Source of the DNA: Mongoliitalea lutea
GTDB taxonomy: Bacteria > Bacteroidota > Bacteroidia > Cytophagales > Cyclobacteriaceae
Reading direction: 5' to 3'
DNA: 64,000 nucleotides
Assembly (NCBI RefSeq): GCF_014652135.1
Contig: NZ_BMYF01000006.1
Location: 111,517-175,516, forward strand
How positions within the stretch are numbered: position 1 is the first letter of the stretch; the number at the start of each line of letters is the position of its first letter. A program made the position numbers and the translations under genes. The notes below the pieces were generated by a model. The model was not told the DNA's origin and did not search any database. It saw only the letters and a list, made by a program, of their open reading frames with translations. Positions 24,446 to 32,744 of the stretch are shown piece after piece.

Positions 24446-25747
24446 TTAACTTTTTAAATATTCATTTACAGCATTCCCTAGTTTTTCAAAGGTTTGGCGG
24501 AAGGTGGATTCATCTTCTTCGAGTAGGGTTACGCGGAATCCTCGGAGGTCTGAACAGAAAGACGAAATAGGAACTACACAGATTTGTTTGGCTGCTAATA
24601 GGTAGTACACAAAACGTTTATCTAATGGCATATCGGGTTCCAGCCAAGAGTCTAGCTTTTCTTGCAGTGCCGTGTTTTCAATGGTTAATGACTGATTAGG
24701 TTTTAAGGCACCTTCTTCAAATACGATAGTGTTGTAAAATGCACCTTTGGTTGGGTTGAACTTGATGCCAGGAATTTTCCCCATAATCTCAGCCATGATG
24801 CGGCTTCTTTGTCCAATTTTTTCGTTTTCTGCTGCTCTGTATGCGGGATATTCTGAATGCTGCATGATTTTGGGTATAGACAGCTGGGGAAGTATAGTTG
24901 CGCACACCTCAATCATTTTGGCATTTTCCAAGGTTTGGCAGAGTTTAGCAAATTCTTTGGAAGAATTGCGGTTGTAAAATTCCATCCAACCGCAGCGTGA
25001 ACCAGGCCAAGGGAATTCTTTGGAAATTCCTTTCAATGAAATCGCTGGGCGATTACCAATAACTTCTGCCAAAGAAATGGCTTTGACTCCGTTGTAAGTG
25101 ATGTTTTGGTAGATTTCATCGGCTATCAGCAATAGATTGAATTCCCTTGCTATAGCTACAAATCCTCGCAATACTTCCTCAGGATAGACCATCCCGGTTG
25201 GATTGTCTGGATTGATTATCAAGATACCTACCACAGAGGGATTGTATTTTACCTTATTGTAAAGGTCCTCCATATCTGGCAGCCATTGATTGGACGGATC
25301 CAATTTGTAGGTAATAGGCGCTGTGTTGGCGTGTGCAGCCTCAGCAGAACTATGGGTGCTATAGGCAGGTGAAGGACCAATGATACGGGCTGTAGGAATA
25401 AGGAATTGATATAGTTTAGCAATAGCGTCCCCCAAGCCATTGAAAAAAAGAATATCATCTGCGGCGATTTGTGCTCCTTTTTTTTCATTGTTTAACCCAG
25501 CTAAAAATCGTCTCGTTTCCAAAACTCCCTTAGAATCAGCATACCCATAAGTCTTGTCATCCTGTACTAACTCAGATACAATCTGCTTCATCCATGATGG
25601 GATGGGATTGTTTTTTTGAATGGGGTCGCCGATATTTTCCCAGGTAATGGGGTATCCTAATGCTTCAATCTCCCGAGCTTTTTTAACAATACCTCGGATT
25701 TCGTAAGAAAGCTCCTCCGCTCCCGGACGTAAAAGTAAATTTCTCAT
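24446..25747 (-). CDS. PLP-dependent aminotransferase class I
   Basis: 433 residues from ATG 25747 (MRNLLLRPGAEELSYEIRGIV); the frame stays open to 25780. Fold-type I marks: NPDNPTG, ADEIYQ with the usual Asp, and the PLP lysine in LKGISKEFPWPGSRCGW. The pattern is like alanine/aspartate aminotransferases of the AlaA type, but GSRCGWMEFYN and the C-terminal CSDLRGFRVTLLEEDE differ, so the substrate stays open. It is monocistronic by spacing: 60 bases separate its start from the small membrane-protein gene upstream. No damage seen. Confidence 0.85.
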   Translation of the reverse strand: MRNLLLRPGAEELSYEIRGIVKKAREIEALGYPITWENIGDPIQKNNPIPSWMKQIVSELVQDDKTYGYADSKGVLETRRFLAGLNNEKKGAQIAADDILFFNGLGDAIAKLYQFLIPTARIIGPSPAYSTHSSAEAAHANTAPITYKLDPSNQWLPDMEDLYNKVKYNPSVVGILIINPDNPTGMVYPEEVLRGFVAIAREFNLLLIADEIYQNITYNGVKAISLAEVIGNRPAISLKGISKEFPWPGSRCGWMEFYNRNSSKEFAKLCQTLENAKMIEVCATILPQLSIPKIMQHSEYPAYRAAENEKIGQRSRIMAEIMGKIPGIKFNPTKGAFYNTIVFEEGALKPNQSLTIENTALQEKLDSWLEPDMPLDKRFVYYLLAAKQICVVPISSFCSDLRGFRVTLLEEDESTFRQTFEKLGNAVNEYLKS

Positions 25748-25807
25748 ATGCTGGCCTGTATTTCGTTGACAAAGAAACAAAAATCAGGTAGAAATAATGA
25801 AAAATTT

Positions 25808-26008
25808 TTAATTAGTCGTTCGATTTTTTGAATGTTGCTTTTTTCTCTTCAATAGGGCGTTCCAGAAAAGCAAGACAGATGCAGTAATTAATAAAATAGC
25901 ACTGAACGAAGGCGGGACAGTAATCCCCCCAATAAATTTTGCTGCCAAGGTAAGACCAAGCAGGATGAAAATCACCGTGTATGCAATCGGTACATATTTT
26001 TTGGCCAT
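25808..26008 (-). CDS. Small two-helix membrane protein
   Basis: 66 residues: helix 1 about 8-26 (AYTVIFILLGLTLAAKFIG), helix 2 about 36-53 (SAILLITASVLLFWNALL), and a strongly basic tail (KRKKQHSKNRTTN) that should face the cytoplasm. No family recognised. On the minus strand a CAAATGTA block (26032-26039 on +) reads TACATTTG, a perfect TAnnTTTG element 24 bases before the start, which supports a real gene. Confidence 0.6.
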   Translation of the reverse strand: MAKKYVPIAYTVIFILLGLTLAAKFIGGITVPPSFSAILLITASVLLFWNALLKRKKQHSKNRTTN

Positions 26009-26031
26009 AACAGTATGGGATTTAATTCATC

Positions 26032-26039
26032 CAAATGTA
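26032..26039 (-). promoter_or_regulatory. Candidate promoter element TACATTTG (minus strand)
   Basis: Exact TAnnTTTG match 24 bases before the small membrane-protein start. I find no TTG at the expected upstream distance. Confidence 0.4.
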
Positions 26040-26146
26040 AAACATTTTTTTAGTTGAGTAATGTTGATTCTGATACAAATTATCCATTGTCTGAGTTTTT
26101 AATTGGCTGAACTAGGGTACCATTAGGTCCATTCTATAATTTTTTT

Positions 26147-26188
26147 GTCAAAATATTTTGACTTAATGTAAAGTATAATTTACATTTG
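26147..26188 (+). promoter_or_regulatory. Promoter with two overlapping palindromes (membrane protein/XRE operon)
   Basis: TTG (26158-26160), 20 bases, TACATTTG (26181-26188): a textbook Bacteroidota promoter. A perfect 16-bp palindrome GTCAAAATATTTTGAC (26147-26162) covers the upstream element. A second inverted repeat AATGTAAA/TTTACATT (26165-26172, 26179-26186) covers the downstream one. ATG 26207 is 18 bases later, so the leader is very short. The XRE protein of the same operon is the obvious candidate repressor. Confidence 0.65.
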
Positions 26189-26206
26189 GTAAAAAATAAT
26201 TGACAT

Positions 26207-26587
26207 ATGATTCCAAATTTCTTATTTCCTCATTATTGCAAGTGGCTAGGCTGGATCTTGTTTGGCGCGGGTGTTCTTGGTCATTTGGTTTTTGGTTTTT
26301 ACTATTTCTTACTCTTTTTATCTCTGGCTTTGTTGGGATTGTTTGTAGTAGCGTCATCCAGGCAACAAGTGGAGGATGAGATGATTCAGAGCATCCGTCT
26401 CCGTTCGTTACAAACTGCCGTATTTGTCCAAGTACTTTTCATTTTGGGTTTTTCATTATTAGATGATTGGAAAGGGGAGGGCTTGGTCAATTTGCCGATT
26501 CCGGCAGTTTTGGCGGGTATACTGTTTGTTGGGATTTATCTGCTAGTATTTCACTACAAAATTTATCGATTGGATCATGAAGAATAG
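26207..26587 (+). CDS. Four-helix membrane protein paired with an XRE regulator
   Basis: 126 residues with about four hydrophobic segments (14-30, 32-48, 66-84, 98-116). Between the second and third lies the charged block SSRQQVEDEMIQSIRLRSLQ, which recurs in Bacteroidota membrane proteins encoded just before a short XRE repressor. I do not know a named function. The stop overlaps the XRE start by 11 bases, giving translational coupling. The pair resembles membrane-sensor/repressor modules in which the membrane protein may titrate or relieve the repressor, but this is only inference. Confidence 0.65.
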   Translation: MIPNFLFPHYCKWLGWILFGAGVLGHLVFGFYYFLLFLSLALLGLFVVASSRQQVEDEMIQSIRLRSLQTAVFVQVLFILGFSLLDDWKGEGLVNLPIPAVLAGILFVGIYLLVFHYKIYRLDHEE

Positions 26588-26777
26588 CATCAAGGTAGAG
26601 CGGGCGAAAAAGAACATGACCCAACAGGAACTAGCGGAATTGATCCAAGTTAGCCGTCAGACGATAAATTCTATTGAAGCGGGAAAATATGTACCATCTA
26701 CGGTGCTTGCGCTCAAAATCGCAAAGATTTTTGGACAACCTGTGGAGCTGATTTTTGAGCTGGAAGAGGGTGATTAA
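26577..26777 (+). CDS. Short XRE-family repressor (YozG-like)
   Basis: 66 residues made almost entirely of one helix-turn-helix domain: RAKKNMTQQELAELIQVSRQ, TINSIEAGKYVPST, LALKIAKIFGQPVELIF. Length and sequence follow the YozG/YgzD-type mini-regulators that consist of the HTH alone. It overlaps the upstream membrane-protein gene by 11 bases. The palindromes at the operon promoter are likely its binding sites (autorepression). Confidence 0.85.
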   Translation: MKNSIKVERAKKNMTQQELAELIQVSRQTINSIEAGKYVPSTVLALKIAKIFGQPVELIFELEEGD

Positions 26778-26815
26778 GAAACAGATAATTGAACAAAAAT
26801 TAGAATACATAAGAT

Positions 26816-27550
26816 ATGAAAAAGTTAAAAATGATCGGATTTATAGCCATTATCTCTTTCGGGATAATGTCTTTTGTTTGGAAATTTGAATTGCTCAAGT
26901 TGGAAGGTCCAAGGCAGGAGTTGGTATTGGAGGAAATCAATGAGGATTACCAAGTGCGTGTCTATCGCGAAAAATTTATTACCGGGATTATACATAAAGG
27001 GTATGCGATAGGTCCAAATATGTTACAAAAATCAGGTGACTTACGAGAAGTCATTGGAGTATTGCTAGATGTGAGTAAAGTGGAACTTGCTGATACAGAC
27101 AAGCGACAATACAAAATGGAAATCAATACTTCCAAACCATTGAAACTTGTACAGCCTGAAATTGCTGCATTTATTTTGGATACCTTGGGTTTTTCCGTTG
27201 AGAAAACTGAGCGACTGGTGCAAACAAAAAATCTAAGCGTTCAAGATTGGGATAAAGCTGTCCAAGCAAAAAAAGAAATGGGTCCGGGAGTTTTGACCTA
27301 CAGGGAAGTGAAAAACAACAAAATGGAGCTTCTCGGTTACAGCTTGAATGAACTGAAGAAAGAGTTTGAGGACTTATTTCCTGCTACCTATTTTTCTGTA
27401 CCTTCTGATCAGAGCAATCTACCTTTGTACCTTACATTTTCGGACATAAGAAAAATAGACCGTGTACTTGAAGATTTGGAAGCACAAGGACTAGTGATAG
27501 AGAATTTAGAGGAGATAAGAGATGTATATGTAATTAAAAGGAAGCCATAA
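26816..27550 (+). CDS. Membrane-anchored protein of unknown function
   Basis: 244 residues with one N-terminal hydrophobic segment (about 6-24, MIGFIAIISFGIMSFVWKF), serving as an anchor or uncleaved signal. The rest is soluble, charged, and without a motif I recognise. One stretch (EIAAFILDTLGFSVEKTERLV) looks like a small alpha/beta unit. It starts 38 bases after the XRE gene on the same strand, so it may belong to that operon. No terminator is seen between them. Composition matches its neighbours and the frame is clean. Confidence 0.55.
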   Translation: MKKLKMIGFIAIISFGIMSFVWKFELLKLEGPRQELVLEEINEDYQVRVYREKFITGIIHKGYAIGPNMLQKSGDLREVIGVLLDVSKVELADTDKRQYKMEINTSKPLKLVQPEIAAFILDTLGFSVEKTERLVQTKNLSVQDWDKAVQAKKEMGPGVLTYREVKNNKMELLGYSLNELKKEFEDLFPATYFSVPSDQSNLPLYLTFSDIRKIDRVLEDLEAQGLVIENLEEIRDVYVIKRKP

Positions 27551-27635
27551 ATAAATTCAACACCTTTATGCATTGTAATGATTGAATCAATAAAGAATAC
27601 CAACGTTAATAAATTAATCAAAACAATTTGTACCT

Positions 27636-28067
27636 ATGAAAAAACTCGTTTATTTACTTTCATTAACATTTATTGCCTGCGTTAGTTTTGGGGCAATTCC
27701 TTTCGCTACTGCTCAGGAGTTAATTCCCAAAGAAGTACAGGGGTTTGAACTAGTGATTGAAAACTCAGAATCTGGGATTCTTATGAAGGGCAACTCAGGT
27801 ACCGCTTGGGTGGAGTTGGGTTTTAGTCTTCGGTCCGGAAGAGTTCCGGTAGTAGATTCATTTGGAGTAACACAAGTAAAAGGCGATCAAGTATGGGAAG
27901 ATGTTTCAAATGCTATTTTTTCCTTTAAGATTACACGAAAGAACAATCAAATAAATCTTACAAGCTTTCATGGAACGCATTGGACAGATCTCAGTTTTAC
28001 TTTGCCTAAAAATGAAAAACTTGTAATTAACCAATTTGGTGTTCAGCCTCTTGAGGAGGTCTTTTGA
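27636..28067 (+). CDS. Secreted protein with two internal repeats, unknown function
   Basis: 143 residues. Sec signal peptide about 1-26 (ending ATAQE). The mature part holds two related units: GTAWVELGFSLRSGR...VDSFGV (about 59-82) and GTHWTDLSFTLPKNE...INQFGV (about 110-134). They share the G-T-x-W-x-x-L-x-F-x-L ... FGV pattern, suggesting a duplicated beta-hairpin module. No known family is recognised. It stands 85 bases after the previous gene, preceded by an AT-rich stretch. Periplasmic or surface location follows from the signal peptide only. Confidence 0.6.
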   Translation: MKKLVYLLSLTFIACVSFGAIPFATAQELIPKEVQGFELVIENSESGILMKGNSGTAWVELGFSLRSGRVPVVDSFGVTQVKGDQVWEDVSNAIFSFKITRKNNQINLTSFHGTHWTDLSFTLPKNEKLVINQFGVQPLEEVF

Positions 28068-28135
28068 TATAGCGATTTAACCTAGTGCCACTACTTATAG
28101 AATCTAAATCCATCTTAATCAATACCCAAGAGAAG

Positions 28136-28294
28136 TCATGTGCTTTTCCTTTCTTGATAAATTTGAATCAATAAGGAAGTCATCACCAAAACCATGGCTA
28201 CTGCACTTAACCAGCCTGATTTTATAATTGCAAGAATTGCCAACAAAGTAGCTACAATTAGTAATACAATTCGAAATTTCAATCCCCAGCTCAT
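28136..28294 (-). CDS. Small membrane protein, 52 residues
   Basis: ATG at 28294 on the minus strand opens MSWGLKFRIVLLIVATLLAI and ends YQERKST. Two hydrophobic helices (about 8-24 and 28-45) are separated by KSGW. The end is basic. A Bacteroidota-type small membrane protein of this plan (FRI..LL......, second helix, LIQIYQ) looks far more protein-like than the overlapping longer frame 28119-28340 in another phase, which has no hydrophobic pattern. No function can be given. Confidence 0.55.
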   Translation of the reverse strand: MSWGLKFRIVLLIVATLLAILAIIKSGWLSAVAMVLVMTSLLIQIYQERKST

Positions 28295-28338
28295 CGACTA
28301 ATTTTTCTTTAAATATATTATTCTGGTAGTCAAAAAAC

Positions 28339-28369
28339 AAACACCCTAGTGAAATCCTCTAGGGTGTTT
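28339..28369. terminator. Hairpin terminator, left of possible small transcript
   Basis: AAACACCCTAG (28339-28349) pairs with CTAGGGTGTTT (28359-28369) over a 9-base loop. On the minus strand a GTTTTTTG run follows, so it best terminates leftward transcripts entering from 28.4-28.5 kb. Confidence 0.7.
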
Positions 28370-28505
28370 AGTTTTCTGTATTTATAATATCCAAACTAAA
28401 ATATGAATGGTATTAAAGGTATATGGTTGTAAAGCATTAAAATCGTTATCATTGCTGTTTTTCATTCGAGTAGAAATCCTGAATTGTGGAGTAAAAGGAA
28501 TAAAT

Positions 28506-28543
28506 AAAAAAGCACCCCAAAGTATTAACTGAGGTGCTTTTTT
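28506..28543. terminator. Terminator downstream of ettA
   Basis: AAAAAAGCACC (28506-28516) pairs with GGTGCTTTTTT (28533-28543). It lies 98 bases past the ettA stop (minus strand) and has T runs for both directions. Confidence 0.75.
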
Positions 28544-28641
28544 AAGAATAACTCTCTTTTCTACTACTGAAGTCTCTACATGGTACTTCGTATCCCGAGG
28601 ATCGGGACAGGCATTGGTACTTGGTACATCCTATACTCTAC

Positions 28642-30321
28642 CTACCTCAACTTCTTATACTTAATCCTCTTCGGAGTCAGATCGCCCAAGCGCTTTTTCT
28701 TGTTTTCCTCGTAATCTGAGAAGTTTCCTTCAAACCAATACACCTGAGAATCGCCTTCAAAGGCCAAGATATGTGTACAGATTCTATCTAAGAACCACCT
28801 GTCGTGAGAGATTATCACCGCGCAGCCACCAAAGTTTTCCAAAGCTTCTTCCAAGGCCCGCAGTGTATTCACGTCCAAGTCGTTGGTTGGTTCATCGAGA
28901 AGTAGTAAGTTTCCGCCTTCCTTTAACGTCATCGCAAGGTGCACTCTGTTGCGCTCACCGCCGGATAGTACACCGATTTTTTTCTCTTGATCAGATCCGG
29001 CAAAGTTAAACCTGCTGACATAAGCACGTGCATTGATTTCTTTGTTGCCTAGTTTCATCAGTTCATTGCCTTCGCTGATGGCCTGATAAACAGTTTTGTT
29101 TGGGTCAAGATTATCGTGTTCTTGATCTACGTAAGCAAGTTTGACGGTGTCTCCTACTTCAAAGTGTCCTGCATCCGGTTGCTCTTGACCAGTGATCAAT
29201 TTGAATAGGGTGGATTTACCGGCTCCATTTGGTCCAATAATTCCCACAATGCCCCCTTGAGGCAAGTTGAAGCTAAGGTCTTCAAAAAGTAACTTGTCTC
29301 CATAAGCTTTGGATACTCCATTGACTTCGATCACCTTGGCTCCCAATCGTGGTCCTGGTGGAATGTATAGTTCAAGCTTTGCCTCTTTCTCTTTGGACTC
29401 TTCAGACACTAATTTGTCATAAGCAGACAAACGTGCCTTACCTTTGGCTTGACGGGCTTTTGGAGCCATACGAATCCATTCCAGTTCACGCTCTAAGGTC
29501 TTCTGTCTCTTGGATTCGGTTTTTTCTTCTTGTTTCAAACGCTGCTGCTTTTGATCCAGCCAAGAAGAATAATTTCCTTTCCAAGGAATGCCTTCTCCTC
29601 TATCCAGTTCCAAAATCCAGCCGGCCACATTGTCCAAGAAGTAACGGTCGTGAGTAACGGCAATGACTGTTCCTTTGTATTGTTGTAAATGTTGCTCCAA
29701 CCAATGTACCGACTCAGCATCCAAGTGGTTGGTAGGCTCATCGAGTAATAGGACATCTGGTTCTTGTAATAGTAATCTGCACAAGGCAACGCGTCTTTTT
29801 TCACCACCGGAGAGATTACCGACAAGTGCATCACTAGGCGGAAGACGAAGGGCATCCATAGCTCTTTCCAGCATAGTGTCCAATTCCCAAGCATTGGCAG
29901 CATCCAATTTTTCCTGAACTTCTCCTTGCTTGGTGATTAATTTATCCATGGCGTCCGGGTCCTCCATTAAGGCTGGATCCATGAATTTTTCATTGATTTC
30001 TTCAAACTCTTTTAGCAAAGCTACGGTTCCTGCAACTGCCTCTTCTACAATTTCTTTAACCGTTTTGCTTGGGTCAAGCTTGGGTTCTTGCTCCAACATG
30101 CCTACCGTATACCCAGGAGACCATACCACTTCTCCTATAAAATCTTTATCGAGTCCAGCGATAACTTTCAATAAAGAGGATTTACCTGAACCGTTGAGAC
30201 CTAGTACGCCAATTTTTGCGCCATAAAAAAAGGATAAATAAATATCTTTTAGAACTTTTTTCTGAGGAGGGTAGATTTTAGATACTCCCGCCATTGAAAA
30301 GATTATTTTTTCACTGCTCAT
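28642..30321 (-). CDS. ettA: Energy-dependent translational throttle protein EttA (ABC-F)
   Basis: 559 residues, matching EttA length. Two ATP-binding cassettes without membrane parts: Walker [10 protein letters not shown] (about 41-49) and GPNGAGKST (about 350-358); signatures LSGGEKRR and LSGGERNR; Walker [13 protein letters not shown] and [12 protein letters not shown]. The interdomain linker ([25 protein letters not shown]) is the P-site tRNA interaction motif that defines EttA among ABC-F proteins. EttA binds the ribosome E site and gates the first elongation cycle according to the ATP/ADP ratio. Single gene with its own terminator, divergent from the DUF349 gene. Confidence 0.95.
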   Translation of the reverse strand: MSSEKIIFSMAGVSKIYPPQKKVLKDIYLSFFYGAKIGVLGLNGSGKSSLLKVIAGLDKDFIGEVVWSPGYTVGMLEQEPKLDPSKTVKEIVEEAVAGTVALLKEFEEINEKFMDPALMEDPDAMDKLITKQGEVQEKLDAANAWELDTMLERAMDALRLPPSDALVGNLSGGEKRRVALCRLLLQEPDVLLLDEPTNHLDAESVHWLEQHLQQYKGTVIAVTHDRYFLDNVAGWILELDRGEGIPWKGNYSSWLDQKQQRLKQEEKTESKRQKTLERELEWIRMAPKARQAKGKARLSAYDKLVSEESKEKEAKLELYIPPGPRLGAKVIEVNGVSKAYGDKLLFEDLSFNLPQGGIVGIIGPNGAGKSTLFKLITGQEQPDAGHFEVGDTVKLAYVDQEHDNLDPNKTVYQAISEGNELMKLGNKEINARAYVSRFNFAGSDQEKKIGVLSGGERNRVHLAMTLKEGGNLLLLDEPTNDLDVNTLRALEEALENFGGCAVIISHDRWFLDRICTHILAFEGDSQVYWFEGNFSDYEENKKKRLGDLTPKRIKYKKLR

Positions 30322-30446
30322 TGTTTGCTTGTTGATTTGCTAATTGCAAAGATGCCAAAAAAATAGCTTTCTTAGGATAAATGCTTTTGAATTAATTAAT
30401 TTGCAAAAAATTAGTAAACGCTACCACGCAACCAACCTATTAAACC

Positions 30447-31694
30447 ATGGAGCATCCATACGGGTACATCAAAGATAACAAGGTTTATCTCAAAGGATTT
30501 TTGAATCAGCCAGATCGGGTGATTGGAGAAGTAAAAGAAGACGAAGCAAGTACGATAAAGTATTTTGAGGATAGGTTTGTGACCTTGACTGAGAAAATCA
30601 GTCAATTGAAACAAGACATCGAAGTAAACCAGAATAAAGGGTCATTTCTGATGAAGTTATTGCATCTGAAAGACTCTTTGTATCAATACGATGCATTAGG
30701 TGATTTTATTCCATTGATTGAGGACTTGGAGAAAGTACAGAACTATCTGGAAGATATCATTCAAAAAAACAGAGAGAAGAATCTAGAAATTAAAAAAGGG
30801 TTAATACTTGAAGCTCAAGCTCTACAGCATGATACAGATTGGAAAAATACTTCTGAGGAGTTTAAAAACCTAAAAATGCGCTGGATAAAAACTGGTCCTG
30901 TTGAAAAGGAGCAGGAAGCCAGTATGGAGGCAGAGTTCAACGGAATTGTAGACGCTTTCTTTGAAAACAGGAAAAATTTCTTCGAAGGATTAGCCTTACA
31001 GGCGGAAGAAAATATTAAAGTGTACGAATCCCTTGTGCAGCAGGCAAGAGATGCATTTGCTATGCAGGATCCGAAATTATCCTTTGAGATTTCCAAAAGA
31101 ATCCAAAAAGAGTGGAAAGCAGCGGGTAAAGTTCCAGCAGAAAGAAGACAACCGCTATGGGATGAATTTTCTAAGTTGAATAATCGGATTTTCAGCAGAT
31201 TTAAGCGTTCTATGCAAACAGAACCTGAAATGCGTCCATGGGAATTGATGAAGAAAATGGAGTCGATGCTGGAAGAAATAAAAAAATTGGCGCATGCTGA
31301 AACAAGTTTTGCCGTTATTTCGTCTGCGAAGAAACTCCAAGCTGATTGGAAGAGATTGCCTCAGCGAAAGCCAAAGGATGCAAATCTATTGATGCGTTCC
31401 TTTACGTTCTTCTCTGAAATGGTCTTTGAAAAGCAGTTTTTGGATAAGCTTGCAAATGGCAAGTATGCTGATTTCAGGCAAAAAGATATAGCGGAACAGA
31501 AGAAAATCAAATCTGCAATCTTGAGGGATTTAATCCATAGAGATGAAACTGAACTGGCTACTATCCGAGATAATGCAGAGAAGTTTCGGACCAATGAACC
31601 GGATTTCGAAATTATGCTGAGAAGAAAGTTGAGTGCCTTCAAAAGAAAAGTTGATGTAAAAAATCAGATCTTGAAGGAACTTTCAAATAAATAA
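30447..31694 (+). CDS. DUF349 domain-containing protein
   Basis: 415 residues, hydrophilic and largely helical with coiled-coil stretches (about 35-60, 90-125). DUF349-type repeats are recognisable by the W...G.V pattern: LKMRWIKTGPVEKEQE (about 145-160), IQKEWKAAGKVPAERRQPLWDEF (about 217-239) and LQADWKRLPQRKP (about 297-309). These proteins are cytoplasmic and of unknown role. The gene is 76 bases upstream of the conserved small DUF2795 gene, which has its own promoter. Divergent from ettA; ATG 30447 fits the start of the conserved region. Confidence 0.8.
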   Translation: MEHPYGYIKDNKVYLKGFLNQPDRVIGEVKEDEASTIKYFEDRFVTLTEKISQLKQDIEVNQNKGSFLMKLLHLKDSLYQYDALGDFIPLIEDLEKVQNYLEDIIQKNREKNLEIKKGLILEAQALQHDTDWKNTSEEFKNLKMRWIKTGPVEKEQEASMEAEFNGIVDAFFENRKNFFEGLALQAEENIKVYESLVQQARDAFAMQDPKLSFEISKRIQKEWKAAGKVPAERRQPLWDEFSKLNNRIFSRFKRSMQTEPEMRPWELMKKMESMLEEIKKLAHAETSFAVISSAKKLQADWKRLPQRKPKDANLLMRSFTFFSEMVFEKQFLDKLANGKYADFRQKDIAEQKKIKSAILRDLIHRDETELATIRDNAEKFRTNEPDFEIMLRRKLSAFKRKVDVKNQILKELSNK

Positions 31695-31705
31695 TTGGTT
31701 AACAG

Positions 31706-31734
31706 TTGAAAATTTAAAACAATTTCTATTTTTG
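31706..31734 (+). promoter_or_regulatory. Promoter of the DUF2795 gene (TTG-N18-TATTTTTG)
   Basis: TTG at 31706-31708 and TATTTTTG at 31727-31734 fit the Bacteroidota consensus, 36 bases before ATG 31771. Confidence 0.6.
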
Positions 31735-31770
31735 CAAGCCGTTGAGGCACAAACAAAAAATTAATAAGCT

Positions 31771-31992
31771 ATGTACTGGACACTAGAACTAGCATCTTAT
31801 TTAGAAGATGCACCATGGCCTGCAACCAAAGACGAGTTGATTGATTATGCAATCCGTTCAGGTGCTCCACTGGAGGTAGTAGAAAATCTCCAAGAACTTG
31901 AGGATGATGGCGAGCCTTACGAGAATATCGAGGAAATCTGGCCTGATTATCCAACAAAAGATGATTTCTTCTTTAACGAAGACGAATATTAA
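31771..31992 (+). CDS. DUF2795 domain-containing small acidic protein
   Basis: 73 residues. MYWTLELASYLEDAPWPATK, ELIDYAIRSGAPLEVVENL and a very acidic C-terminus (DDFFFNEDEY) form a protein nearly invariant across Bacteroidota, assigned from memory to DUF2795. Its role is unknown; strong conservation and a good own promoter suggest high expression. A GNRA-loop terminator follows at five bases. It is convergent with the LytTR regulator gene. Confidence 0.9.
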   Translation: MYWTLELASYLEDAPWPATKDELIDYAIRSGAPLEVVENLQELEDDGEPYENIEEIWPDYPTKDDFFFNEDEY

Positions 31993-31996
31993 TAAC

Positions 31997-32024
31997 AAAG
32001 CCTCAGCGATGAGGCTTTTTGTTT
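31997..32024. terminator. Terminator between DUF2795 and LytTR regulator genes
   Basis: AAAGCCTCA (31997-32005), GCGA tetraloop, TGAGGCTTT (32010-32018) and a T-rich tail. It serves the + strand gene and probably also the minus strand operon ending at 32025. Confidence 0.85.
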
Positions 32025-32744
32025 TTACAGACCAAGTACGTTTTTGAGTTTGGTATATCCCGTTTTGCTTACAGGGATTTTCTCGCCATTACTCAAGAGT
32101 ACGATATAAGCATCTTTTTCATAGGATTCCAGCTTCGTGATTTCGGAGACCTTAACAATAAAAGATCGATGGACCCGTACAAACTCCAAACGAGCCAATC
32201 CTTTTTCATAAAAGCTGAGTGTTTTGTTTTTTAAGTGTTTTCCATGCGTGCTGTAAATGTTTACATAGTCGTCATTAGCTTCAAGGTAACGGATTTCATT
32301 GACCGGAATGATGATGATTTCTCCTTTTTCTTTTAATACGATTCTGCTGAGGAATTCTTCTTGAATATCGGTTCCTCCGGTAGCCTGCTTGAGATTGCCT
32401 TGCAGTTTTTCGATCGCCTTTGCAAACCTGCTTTTGGAAAAGGGTTTTAATAGATAATCCACAGCTGCATTATCAAAAGCTTTGACAGCGTATTGTTCAT
32501 ATGCCGTAGTGAAAATTACTGCGGGGGGATGGTCAAGTAATTCCAGTAGCTCTAGTCCATTGATTTTGGGCATTTCTATATCCAAAAAGATGAAGTCGGG
32601 CTGATGGGTTTGGATGGCTTTCATCCCATCAAACCCATTATGGGCAACCGCACAGACTTCTATAGACGGAAAGTCTATAAGGTATTCCTGAATCAAAGTT
32701 GTCGCCAAAGGTTCGTCGTCAATGATGATTGTTTTCAGTTGCAT
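32025..32744 (-). CDS. LytTR-family response regulator
   Basis: 239 residues. Receiver domain 1-120 with acidic pair Asp9-Asp10 in IIIDDEP, phosphoacceptor Asp55 in FIFLDIEMP, and Lys in YLLKPFSKSRF. The LytTR DNA-binding domain fills about 135-237 (EIRYLEANDDYVNIYST, FVRVHRSFIVKVSEIT, GEKIPVSKTGY). It is the last gene of the operon LiaF-like protein - LytS-type kinase - regulator and overlaps the kinase gene by 26 bases. The 21-bp-spaced direct repeat upstream of the operon is a plausible binding site for this protein. Confidence 0.92.
   Translation of the reverse strand: MQLKTIIIDDEPLATTLIQEYLIDFPSIEVCAVAHNGFDGMKAIQTHQPDFIFLDIEMPKINGLELLELLDHPPAVIFTTAYEQYAVKAFDNAAVDYLLKPFSKSRFAKAIEKLQGNLKQATGGTDIQEEFLSRIVLKEKGEIIIIPVNEIRYLEANDDYVNIYSTHGKHLKNKTLSFYEKGLARLEFVRVHRSFIVKVSEITKLESYEKDAYIVLLSNGEKIPVSKTGYTKLKNVLGL

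Larger units (their letters stand above)
28295..28641. other. Intergenic region with two terminators and a possible small transcript
   Basis: 347 bases without a convincing protein gene. Two strong hairpins (28339-28369 and 28506-28543) bracket about 135 bases, which could be a small RNA on either strand. The minus strand there also holds a 27-codon frame (28382-28465, MKNSNDNDFNALQPY...). The right end has a small hairpin TCCCGA-GGA-TCGGGA (28593-28607) and tandem TTGGTAC (28614-28627), like decayed dispersed repeats. Confidence 0.45.

Noticed and set aside
24437-24456. Short AAGTTA/TAACTT hairpin with T run between the CotH-like and aminotransferase genes
   Set aside because: The stem has only six A/T-rich pairs and overlaps a coding end; too weak to call a terminator.
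28119-28340. 73-residue minus-strand frame
   Set aside because: It lacks protein-like composition; a shifted frame (28136-28294) gives a clear two-helix membrane protein.
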